A stretch of DNA of 25,814 bases from Spirochaetales bacterium. Its GTDB lineage: Bacteria > Spirochaetota > Spirochaetia > Sphaerochaetales > Sphaerochaetaceae. A model generated the notes under the pieces. It saw only the letters and a list, made by a program, of their open reading frames with translations, was not told the DNA's origin and ran no database searches. Location of the stretch: positions 1 to 25,814 of the forward strand of contig JAGCUM010000089.1 in the NCBI GenBank assembly GCA_017962865.1. The letters are read 5' to 3'. A program made the translations under genes and the position numbers. Of this stretch, positions 1 to 6,770 are shown piece after piece (position 1 is the first letter of the stretch; each line of letters starts with the position of its first letter).

Positions 1-59
1 AACCCTACTGTAAGTGGGAACTATTTAAAAGCAGTGAACCCTACTGTGAGTGGGAACCA
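1..59. repeat. Two tandem 36-bp-period repeats with small hairpins
   Basis: A block of about 23 bases starting AACCCTACTG at position 1 recurs at position 37, so the period is 36. The copies differ at only a few bases, and the 12-13 bases between them are not conserved. Each copy can fold as CCTACT/AGTGGG around a three-base loop, with one T-G pair. The array touches the window edge and may continue upstream. All three forward frames are largely open across it, so it could be the end of a coding repeat (frame 1 reads NPTVSGN twice) or an intergenic repeat. The function is unknown. Confidence 0.6.
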
Positions 60-61
60 TA

Positions 62-84
62 TTAGGCTGCATTGTGCAGCCTAA
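62..84. repeat. Perfect 10-bp inverted repeat (possible terminator)
   Basis: The arms TTAGGCTGCA (62-71) and TGCAGCCTAA (75-84) are exact reverse complements around a TTG loop. A C/T-rich stretch (CTACTTCTTT) follows, rather than a clean T run. It could end transcription of a gene lying before the window, or be a third hairpin in the adjacent repeat cluster. It also contains the TAA that closes the frame running through the upstream repeats. Confidence 0.5.
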
Positions 85-96
85 CTACTTCTTTGA

Positions 97-282
97 CCAA
101 TTCCACACAACAGAAAAGAACTCGATTGGATTCAGAAACATGCGGTTCAAATAACAGCTAAAGCCAACAGACTCTATGGTATAATCACCTCTGGTAAAGC
201 TACGAGGAAGCTTTCAGACAGATGTTTGGATTTTGGAAAACTTGAAGCTGTCTTGCTGAAATGGAAAGAGAAACAAAAATGA
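97..282 (+). pseudogene. Unrecognised open frame without a start codon (possible gene remnant)
   Basis: Frame 1 is open from the TGA at 94-96 to a TGA at 280-282. It encodes about 61 residues, ending in a basic, helical-looking tail (LEAVLLKWKEKQK). There is no ATG, GTG or TTG start with a Shine-Dalgarno (SD) sequence, so it may be the 3' end of a gene whose front is lost. Its stop overlaps the ATG of the following DUF3795 gene as ATGA, a typical operon junction, which argues that the frame was once coding. I do not recognise the family. It could also be a chance open frame. Confidence 0.3.
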
Positions 283-679
283 TGGAAGAAAGAATCATTG
301 CAGCATGCGGAAATGACTGCTCGGTGTGTCCCAGATATGTGAAGCATCCCTATGCGAAGACTGCCTCTCAGCTACGGCACACCCGGAACTGTGGATGAAA
401 ATCGGCTATCGGGACCATGTGGTTTCAAACGAAGAGATTTCATGTACGGGGTGCAATGCGGAGAATTGGTGCAGATACAAGGTGGTGGAGTGCTGTAGCG
501 GCAAGAGAATTGCAACCTGGGCCGAGTGTGAAAACTTTCCCTGCAAGAGCATGAAGGAATGCTTTGAAGTTACCGCATCATTCGAACCTGGATGCAGGCA
601 GGCATGCACTGAAGATGAATATGAAATGCTGAAGAAGGCGTTTTTCGAGAAAGAGGAGAACCTCAACGGACTCAGGTGA
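279..679 (+). pseudogene. DUF3795-like cysteine-rich protein, frameshifted
   Basis: Reading from ATG 279 or 282, frame 3 gives MEERIIAACGNDCSVCPRY and continues to LRHT, then runs into a TGA at 396-398. The family-like sequence resumes one frame over as ELWMKIGYRDHVVSN and continues to the stop at 677-679. The switch falls at about 381-386 (ACCCGG) and fits the loss of one base. The joined product is about 132 residues, with many cysteines in CxxC-type pairs (GNDCSVC, SCTGC, CENFPCKSMKEC). This matches the small DUF3795 family, whose function is unknown but whose cysteines suggest metal binding. An assembly or sequencing error would look the same. The ATG at 326 in the downstream frame is only an internal artefact. 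Confidence 0.75.
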
Positions 680-689
680 GAAGCGCCTG

Positions 690-698
690 TGATATAAT
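690..698 (+). promoter_or_regulatory. Extended -10 promoter for the nitroreductase gene
   Basis: TG-A-TATAAT at 690-698 is a perfect extended -10 element. It lies 20 bases before the ATG at 718, with the SD GGGGGAA between them. There is no clear -35 box, as is usual for extended -10 promoters. It overlaps the region just after the DUF3795 stop. Confidence 0.5.
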
Positions 699-717
699 GA
701 CGGATAGGGGGAACAAT

Positions 718-1155
718 ATGGAATTCAAGGAAGTAATCAAGAACCGTTATTCATGCAAGAAATATTCGGATAAGCCGGTAGAAGAAGGAAAGCTTCAGGC
801 TATCCTGGAAGCCGGGCGTCTTGCGCCGACGGCAAAGAACCTTCAGGAGCAGCGTGTCTATGTCCTGAAGTCGGAAGAAGCCCTTGCCAAGATCGACAAG
901 GTAACGCCTTGCCGCTATGGTGCTCCCATGGTTCTGGTCGTTGCCTTCGACAAGACCAACGTCTACACATATCCGGGGGAGAAGAGAACTTCCGGAGTAG
1001 AGGATGCCACCATCGTAGCCACCCACATGATTCTGGCTGCAGCCGATGAAGGGGTGGACAGCTGCTGGCTCAACCGCCTGGATCCGGATGAACTTGCCAG
1101 GGAACTCGGACTTCCGGAGAACGAGGAGATTCTGATGGTAATGGACCTCGGCTAA
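718..1155 (+). pseudogene. Nitroreductase-family flavoprotein, cut short by an in-frame TAA
   Basis: The start at ATG 718 (MEFKEVIKNRYSCKKYSDKPV) is chosen because GGGGGAA lies just upstream; the longer frame from 676 has no SD and adds unrelated residues. RxSxxxYSDKPV and RLAPTAKNLQEQ are the FMN-binding start typical of small NAD(P)H nitroreductases. The frame stops with TAA at 1153-1155 after VMDLG. Beyond it, the same frame continues for 24 family-like codons (ATEGAGPLANHFSRKPLSET...) to a TGA at 1228-1230. One base change turning a Tyr codon into TAA explains this: DLGY would be the expected sequence. The intact protein would have about 170 residues. Loss of the C-terminal strand, which usually swaps between dimer subunits, would probably abolish function. 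A base-call error cannot be excluded. Confidence 0.75.
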
Positions 1156-1238
1156 GCCACAGAGGGGGCCGGACCGCTTGCGAACCACTTCTCCCGAAAA
1201 CCGCTGTCAGAGACCGTATCTTATCTTTGATTTGGTTT

Positions 1239-1253
1239 AAAACTGGCAGTTTT
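1239..1253. promoter_or_regulatory. 15-bp palindrome, candidate operator upstream of the pectate lyase
   Basis: AAAACTG and CAGTTTT are exact reverse complements flanking a single G. The site lies 65-79 bases before the lyase ATG. The sequence CAGTTTTT followed 11 bases later by ACAATT (1266-1271) resembles CAGTTTTT plus ACAATT 13 bases later in the transporter promoter region near 8331-8357. A regulator site shared by the two is an inference. Confidence 0.35.
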
Positions 1254-1317
1254 TGTTTAAAAATGACAATTGTTCTCAGTGTTTCCGTGCCTCAGAATTG
1301 AAGGCAGGAGGAGCACA

Positions 1318-2622
1318 ATGAAAAAGATTGTCGCCATAGCACTTGCTTTGCTTATCGTTTCGTCTTTCGTTTTCGCAGAGGCGATTCATGAAGTTCACAA
1401 GCCGCCGATGGAGTTCTACGGATGGGGCGCCCAGTCCGTAGGAGGAGCCGGTGGAAGAATCATCAAGGTTACCAATCTCAATGCCAAGGGAGAGGGATCT
1501 TTCAGAGAAGCCCTTGAAGCCGAGGGTCCGAGAATCATCGTCTTCGAAGTCGGTGGAGTCATCGATCTCGAGAAGAAGCAGATCAAAGTCAAGAATCCGT
1601 ATGTCACGATTGCCGGTCAGACAGCACCGAGTCCCGGAATCACGATCATCCGTGGAGGAATAACCTTCGATACCCATGACATCATCATGCAGCACCTTTT
1701 CTTCAGAATGGGAGATGCAGGTGCCCAGATCGGTGAAGGCTATGAGCCTGAAATCTCGACAAGCGCAAACGGAAACGCCTACAACATCATCGTAGACCAC
1801 TGCTCGGTTGCATGGGGTGTTGACGAGAATCTTTCCGTTTCCGGAAAGAGAGGCTACGGTCCCGAGTTCGGATCACGCAACATCACATTCAGTTACAACT
1901 TCATTGCCGAAGGCCTTGCCTGGTCGGTCCACTCCAAGCAGACAATGAACCACTCGATGGGAACTCTTGTCATGGATGACTGCACCAATGTTGCCATCAT
2001 CGGCAACTTCTACGCCCACAACTATGAGAGAAACCCCTGGTTCAAGGGAAACTCCTCCGGTGTAGTACTCAACAACCTGATCTATGATCCGGGCGCATGG
2101 TCAATCAGACTCTCCTGGATTCCCAAGGAGTGGAAAGACCTCGAAGAGAAGCCGGGTACACCGGTTGTCTCCATCGTCGGAAACTATGAGAAGGAAGGTC
2201 CTTCCACGGAAGTCGTCGCAATGGTCGGTTCCAACTATCCCGAGAACGATGAACGCGGCTATCTCGAGGACAACATCATATACAAGGTCGATGGTGTAAC
2301 ACCCGGAAAGATCACAGATCCGTCCATTCCTATCACCGTTCTTGATGAGAAGCCCATCTGGATCGATGGTTATACTCCGATTCCCGCAGCAGATGTTCCC
2401 GAGTATGTCCTGAAGTACTCCGGCGCAAGACCTGCAGAGCGCGATGCCGTAGACCGCCGTCTGATTGAGGAGTTCTACAGCGGAACAGGTAAGATCATCA
2501 ACAGCCAGGACGAGGTCGGTGGATATCCCGTTGTCGAGCCTACATACAGAGCTCTCGATGTTCCCGAGACCGGAATCGAGGAGTGGCTTGCAGGTTATAC
2601 ACGCGAGGTCATGGGTCTTTGA
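1318..2622 (+). CDS. Secreted family 1 polysaccharide lyase (pectate lyase-like)
   Basis: The 434-residue protein starts at ATG 1318, nine bases after GGAGGAG. It opens with a signal peptide (MKKIVAIALALLIVSSFVFA, probable cleavage before EAI), so it should be exported. The body reads as a right-handed beta-helix of the pectate lyase superfamily, opening with GGAGGRIIKVTNL. It contains the conserved IIVDHCSVAWGVDENLS stretch (D160, D169 as candidate calcium ligands) and a RNPW motif (R238, candidate catalytic Arg). Such enzymes cleave uronate-containing glycans by beta-elimination, leaving 4,5-unsaturated ends. It is the only clearly exported enzyme in the locus and probably makes the oligosaccharides taken up by the transporter at 8405-15006. 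It is monocistronic, with a terminator directly after. The exact substrate (homogalacturonan or another polyuronate) cannot be read from sequence. Confidence 0.85.
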   Translation: MKKIVAIALALLIVSSFVFAEAIHEVHKPPMEFYGWGAQSVGGAGGRIIKVTNLNAKGEGSFREALEAEGPRIIVFEVGGVIDLEKKQIKVKNPYVTIAGQTAPSPGITIIRGGITFDTHDIIMQHLFFRMGDAGAQIGEGYEPEISTSANGNAYNIIVDHCSVAWGVDENLSVSGKRGYGPEFGSRNITFSYNFIAEGLAWSVHSKQTMNHSMGTLVMDDCTNVAIIGNFYAHNYERNPWFKGNSSGVVLNNLIYDPGAWSIRLSWIPKEWKDLEEKPGTPVVSIVGNYEKEGPSTEVVAMVGSNYPENDERGYLEDNIIYKVDGVTPGKITDPSIPITVLDEKPIWIDGYTPIPAADVPEYVLKYSGARPAERDAVDRRLIEEFYSGTGKIINSQDEVGGYPVVEPTYRALDVPETGIEEWLAGYTREVMGL

Positions 2623-2652
2623 CTCTAAGGTTTGCATAAATCAATTATTGTT

Positions 2653-2680
2653 GAGGCTGACCTCGGTCGGCCTCTTTTCT
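2653..2680 (+). terminator. Rho-independent terminator after the pectate lyase
   Basis: GAGGCTGAC (2653-2661) pairs with GTCGGCCTC (2666-2674), with one G-U pair and a CTCG loop. TTTTCTT follows directly. It lies 30 bases after the lyase stop. Confidence 0.85.
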
Positions 2681-2690
2681 TGAAAGAAAA
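2675..2690. promoter_or_regulatory. 16-bp palindrome before the flavoenzyme operon
   Basis: TTTTCTT (2675-2681) and AAGAAAA (2684-2690) are exact reverse complements around GA. They sit between the terminator T-run and the ATG at 2726. It could be an operator for the next operon, or simply part of the AT-rich terminator tail. No convincing -35/-10 pair was found for the 2726 gene. Confidence 0.25.
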
Positions 2691-2725
2691 TAGCTAGTAA
2701 AATCGGGCTATCAGGAGTATTTGGA

Positions 2726-4078
2726 ATGAGCGCACACGAGAGATTCAGTTTTGAGACGCTTGCGGATATAAGGAAGAAGACTTCGGAGCTCGGTCTGGGT
2801 TTACAATTCGATGACAATACCGACATCCTCGGAACAGCGGTGAAAATCGGGCATCTGACAAGTGCCAACAGATTTGCAGTGCTTCCGATGGAAGGATGCG
2901 ATTCCAATACCGACGGATCCCCATCTGCTCTTGTGCGTGACAGGTATCTCAAATATGCCGATGGCGGTTTCGGCCTCATCTGGTTCGAGGCGAATGCCAT
3001 AGTTCCCGAAGGAAGGGCGAATGAGCTTCAGATGATGCTCACGGCTTCCAATGTGAGCAAGTTCAGGGACTTCGTCAGAGATGTTGATGAACTCTCAATG
3101 AAGAAACATGGCTTCAAGCCAATCAAGATTCTCCAGCTTACACATTCCGGGCGCTATTGCAGGCCGGAAGGACATCTTTCCCGTCCTCTGGTTCCGCAGC
3201 ATGATCCTTTTTTGGACAAAGGCAATGAGGTGATTGTTTCCGATGAGTATCTGGACAGCCTCGTCGAGCGTTATGTAATCAGCGCCATGCTTGCCAGGGA
3301 AGCGGGCTTCGACGGTGTCGACATCAAGGCCTGCCACAGATATCTGGTCAGCGAACTTCTTGCTTCCCATACCCGCGAAGGCAGGTACGGAGGTTCGTTC
3401 GAGAACCGTTCAAGGCTTCTTCTCTCTGCTATCAGGGCAGTGAAGAAGGCTCTGGAAGATGATTTCATCGTAGCAAGCAGATTCAATGTCTTCGATGCAC
3501 ATCCATACCCCTACGGCTTCGGTTGCGACAAAGAAGATATGTGGAAGTTCGACCCCTCCGAGCCGGAGAGGCTGGTTCGCGAGATGGTTAACGCCGGCGT
3601 AGGTCTTCTTTCCAATTCCGGAGGAAATCCATATTACATCTATCCTCAGGTCACCCGTCCGTTCGACAAGTCCAGCTACGGCATTCCGGTGCCGGAGGAG
3701 CATCCGCTTGAAAGCGTAGACAGGCTGTTCCATCTGACAGAAGTCGTTCAGAAGGCTGCGGGCGATGTGCCTGTAATCGGAAACGGCTACAGCTGGCTGA
3801 GAAACTTCCTGCCCAATGCAGCAGCTGCAAACATCAGAGCCGGAAGATGTACCCTTGTGGGATTGGGGCGAGAGAGCTTTGCATACCCGAGTGCCCCTGC
3901 AGATGTGCTTGAGAAAGGTGCTATGGATCCGAAGAAATGCTGTATCACCTGTTCGCTGTGCACCCAGATCATGCGTGATCATGGTACGACGGGCTGTGTA
4001 ATCAGAAACAGTGGCGTATATATGCCATTATATAAGAAATTCAACGCTGAAGCTGTTGAAAGGGAACATCGAAAATGA
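2726..4078 (+). CDS. Old Yellow Enzyme-family NADH:flavin oxidoreductase with Fe-S motif
   Basis: The 450-residue protein starts at ATG 2726, preceded by CAGGAG. It is an FMN TIM barrel: NRFAVLPMEGCDSN near the N-terminus, LTHSGR (H140) and the hallmark LVSELLASHTREGRYGGSFENR region. Near the C-terminus it carries C406-x2-C409-x2-C412-x11-C424, resembling the 4Fe-4S ligand pattern of 2,4-dienoyl-CoA reductase-type members. It ends there and lacks the FAD/NAD(P)H domain that makes those enzymes about 670 residues long. Electrons must therefore come from a separate partner or directly from NAD(P)H at FMN. The family reduces activated C=C bonds or other substrates. Its stop overlaps the next ATG (ATGA), so it is coupled to the SDR and the FAD flavoprotein. 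A role on unsaturated or dehydrated sugar acids is inference. Confidence 0.85.
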   Translation: MSAHERFSFETLADIRKKTSELGLGLQFDDNTDILGTAVKIGHLTSANRFAVLPMEGCDSNTDGSPSALVRDRYLKYADGGFGLIWFEANAIVPEGRANELQMMLTASNVSKFRDFVRDVDELSMKKHGFKPIKILQLTHSGRYCRPEGHLSRPLVPQHDPFLDKGNEVIVSDEYLDSLVERYVISAMLAREAGFDGVDIKACHRYLVSELLASHTREGRYGGSFENRSRLLLSAIRAVKKALEDDFIVASRFNVFDAHPYPYGFGCDKEDMWKFDPSEPERLVREMVNAGVGLLSNSGGNPYYIYPQVTRPFDKSSYGIPVPEEHPLESVDRLFHLTEVVQKAAGDVPVIGNGYSWLRNFLPNAAAANIRAGRCTLVGLGRESFAYPSAPADVLEKGAMDPKKCCITCSLCTQIMRDHGTTGCVIRNSGVYMPLYKKFNAEAVEREHRK

Positions 4079-4854
4079 AGAAAGAGATAAAAAAGACAGC
4101 CCTTGTTACCGGTGCCAGCAGGGGCATCGGACTGGCCATTGCAAGACAACTGGGCCTTGACGGATACAATGTCGTCATGGTAGCTACAGGCACCAGGGAA
4201 AAGAACTCTGCTGCAATTTCGGGGCTGGAGAATCTCGGAATTACTGTCAAATATGTTCAGGCGGATATCTCCAAAACCGAGGACAGACAAAGAGTTGTCC
4301 GAGAGGCAGTAGCGCTGTTCGGGCGTATCGATGTTCTTGTCAACAATGCCGGTGTGGCGCCGGCCCAGAGAGCTGACCTGCTCGACATGACCGAGGAATC
4401 CTTCGACAGGGTGATCGGGATAAATACAAAAGGGAACATGTTCCTGACCCAGGCGGTAGCCAAACAGATGATAAGCCAGGAGCCTATCGGAGAACGCCGC
4501 GGGGTAATCATCAACATCTCATCCTGTTCTTCAGTCGTTTCCTCTACCAATCGGGGTGAATACTGTGTTTCCAAGGCCGGAATTTCCATGCTAACCACAC
4601 TGTATGCAGACAGACTTGCCCGTGAAGGGATTCTTGTCCATGAGGTAAGACCCGGGGTTATCGATACCGACATGACCAGCACGGTGCATGAGAAATACAA
4701 CAAGCTCATAGATGAAGGGGCATTTCCCATTTCCCGTTGGGGAAAGCCGGAGGATGTGGCAAATGCCGTGAGCGCACTGGCTTCGGATAAGTTCCTCTAC
4801 ACGACCGGAAATTACATTGATGTTGATGGAGGATTCCACATCAAACGCCTATGA
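4075..4854 (+). CDS. Short-chain dehydrogenase/reductase (SDR, 3-oxoacyl-ACP reductase-like)
   Basis: The 259-residue classical SDR has the cofactor motif TGASRGIG (residues 12-19), NNAG (90-93), a serine-rich strand, and the catalytic pair Y163/K167 in YCVSK. It ends in the typical DVDGGFH. The protein is cytoplasmic and probably tetrameric. ATG 4075 overlaps the stop of the flavoenzyme before it, and its own stop overlaps the next ATG, so all three are translated together. Automated annotation would call it a FabG-like reductase. In a polyuronate locus a keto-sugar or keto-acid reductase, in the manner of KduD, is more likely, but the substrate is not determined by sequence. Confidence 0.85.
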   Translation: MKKEIKKTALVTGASRGIGLAIARQLGLDGYNVVMVATGTREKNSAAISGLENLGITVKYVQADISKTEDRQRVVREAVALFGRIDVLVNNAGVAPAQRADLLDMTEESFDRVIGINTKGNMFLTQAVAKQMISQEPIGERRGVIINISSCSSVVSSTNRGEYCVSKAGISMLTTLYADRLAREGILVHEVRPGVIDTDMTSTVHEKYNKLIDEGAFPISRWGKPEDVANAVSALASDKFLYTTGNYIDVDGGFHIKRL

Positions 4855-6770
4855 CCGAGATTCTCAAAGTCAATACATGCATAGTCGGAACAGGAGCTGC
4901 CGGATACAATGCAGCCTGCAGGCTCAAGGCTTTCGGAGTGGATGATATTCTTCTGATAAGCGAGAACCGCGTCGGAGGAACCAGCCGCAATACAGGAAGC
5001 GACAAGCAGACCTATTACAAGCTCTCTCTCAGCGGCAGTGAACCGGACAGCATCATGGAGATGGCAAGAACCCTTTTCGACGGAAAGGCCGTCGATGGCG
5101 ACATTGCTCTTTGTGAAGCTGCCCTGAGTACCAGGAGCTTCATGCATCTTGTTGAATCAGGCCTGCCTTTTCCGACAAACAGATATGGCGAATATGTAGG
5201 ATACAAGACCGACCATGATCCGAGAAGCCGAGCCACTTCAATAGGTCCCTATACCTCGAAGGCAATGACTCAGGCCCTGGAGAAGGAATGTATGGACCTC
5301 AATGTTCCGTTCAGGGATCATCTTCAGGTCATCAGGATTCTTTCTGACGGCAAGCGCTGTGTAGGTCTTCTGTGCCTGGACAACTCCAGAACGGATGAAA
5401 TTCATTTTGTTGCCGTCGAGGCTGCAAATGTAATCTTGGCAACCGGTGGTCCTGCCGGGATGTACGGTAGCTCCGTCTATCCTCAGAGTCAGCACGGTTC
5501 TTCCGGGTTGGCCTTCGAGGCCGGAGTGCGCGGGAGAAACCTCACCGAATGGCAGTTCGGACTTGCATCGGTAAAGCCTCGCTGGAATGTCAGCGGAACC
5601 TACATGCAGGTCATTCCCAGATTTGTTTCGACCGATTCAGAGGGAAAAGATGAAAAGGAGTTTCTCCTTCAGTATTTCGATGCACCTGAAGAGATGCTCT
5701 CCAAGGTCTTCCTGAAGGGCTATCAGTGGCCGTTCGATGTACGTAAGGTTGAGAACGGAAGCTCGATAATCGATATTCTGGTCTATATGGAGCTTTCCGA
5801 AGGGCGAAGGGTATTCCTTGATTTTACTAAGGATCCCGCAAACGGAGCATTCAGGTTTGATGCATTGGACCCTGAGGCTTTCAATTATCTGTCCAGAGCC
5901 GATGCTCTTCTGAAAACCCCGATCAGGCGTCTGGAAAAGATGAACCAGCCTGCAATCGAATTCTATATGGACAAGGGCGTGGATCTGGAAAAGGATATGC
6001 TTGAGATTGCACTCTGTGCCCAACACAACAACGGAGGTCTTGATCTGGACCTCTGGTGGCAGAGCAATGTCAAAGGCCTTTTCGTTGCCGGAGAGGTTGC
6101 CGGAAGCCACGGGGTGTACCGTCCCGGCGGATCTGCACTGAATGCCGGTCAGGTCGGATCTCTCAGGGCTGCGACATACATTGCCCATAGAGGGAGAGAC
6201 AGCAAGCCGGACGAGAAAACCTTCGGAGAATTGCTTGATAAAGCCGTGGCGGAAATGGCTGCCATTGCAGCTGGAGCAAAGGATAAACGTTCTAACCTCG
6301 AGGAAACAGAGAAGAGGACTACTGCACTGATGAGCAGTTTCTGCGGCCCCATCCGCGAAGAGAAGACAGTCCGTGATTTCGTTGATCGGATAGACGGAAT
6401 CCTTTCCGGTTTCTGCAGCAATGTGAAGTATTCCGATCCTTCCGAGCTCAAGAGGGTCTATAAGCTCCGCGATAACCTGATTGCCCAGAAATGCTATGCC
6501 CTGAGCATGCTCGATTATATGGCCCAAGGAGGCAAGAGCAGGGGAAGCGCCCTCTATCACGACGCCGGCGGGTCCAAACCCTATGACTTCCTCCCTGAAA
6601 CCTTCCGTTTCAGTCCGGATGACGGTTCAAAGGACAATCTGATTCAGGAAATGAGCTATGCAGACGGAAAGTGCACCTTCACTTGGAGGCCTGTAAGGCC
6701 GATTCCGGATGAGGATGATTTCTTCGAGAATGTATGGAGGGAGTTCAGAAAGGACTCCAACGTCAGATAA
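4851..6770 (+). CDS. FAD-dependent oxidoreductase, fumarate reductase/succinate dehydrogenase flavoprotein type
   Basis: The 639-residue protein has an N-terminal Rossmann FAD motif GTGAAG (13-18), the GGTSRNTGS stretch, ATGG in the middle, and the family signature GEVAGSHGVYRPGGSALNAG (from residue 414, with H420 and R424). About 200 further residues form a helical C-terminal domain, as in FrdA/SdhA/AprA. There is no signal peptide or heme motif, so it is cytoplasmic. Its start overlaps the SDR stop (ATGA). The partner iron-sulfur and membrane subunits of a true fumarate reductase are absent, so it is probably not respiratory. It may oxidise or reduce a sugar acid or serve as electron partner to the OYE enzyme. 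Its stop codon directly abuts that of the convergent GH43 gene. Confidence 0.8.
   Translation: MTEILKVNTCIVGTGAAGYNAACRLKAFGVDDILLISENRVGGTSRNTGSDKQTYYKLSLSGSEPDSIMEMARTLFDGKAVDGDIALCEAALSTRSFMHLVESGLPFPTNRYGEYVGYKTDHDPRSRATSIGPYTSKAMTQALEKECMDLNVPFRDHLQVIRILSDGKRCVGLLCLDNSRTDEIHFVAVEAANVILATGGPAGMYGSSVYPQSQHGSSGLAFEAGVRGRNLTEWQFGLASVKPRWNVSGTYMQVIPRFVSTDSEGKDEKEFLLQYFDAPEEMLSKVFLKGYQWPFDVRKVENGSSIIDILVYMELSEGRRVFLDFTKDPANGAFRFDALDPEAFNYLSRADALLKTPIRRLEKMNQPAIEFYMDKGVDLEKDMLEIALCAQHNNGGLDLDLWWQSNVKGLFVAGEVAGSHGVYRPGGSALNAGQVGSLRAATYIAHRGRDSKPDEKTFGELLDKAVAEMAAIAAGAKDKRSNLEETEKRTTALMSSFCGPIREEKTVRDFVDRIDGILSGFCSNVKYSDPSELKRVYKLRDNLIAQKCYALSMLDYMAQGGKSRGSALYHDAGGSKPYDFLPETFRFSPDDGSKDNLIQEMSYADGKCTFTWRPVRPIPDEDDFFENVWREFRKDSNVR

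Noticed and set aside
1..60. CRISPR array
   Set aside because: Only two copies with a 23-base core and a 12-13-base gap; the gap is far too short for spacers, and no cas genes are present.
5637..6560. 307-residue minus-strand open frame
   Set aside because: It lies wholly inside the fumarate-reductase-like gene on the other strand, shows no recognisable domain, and reflects codon bias of the sense gene.
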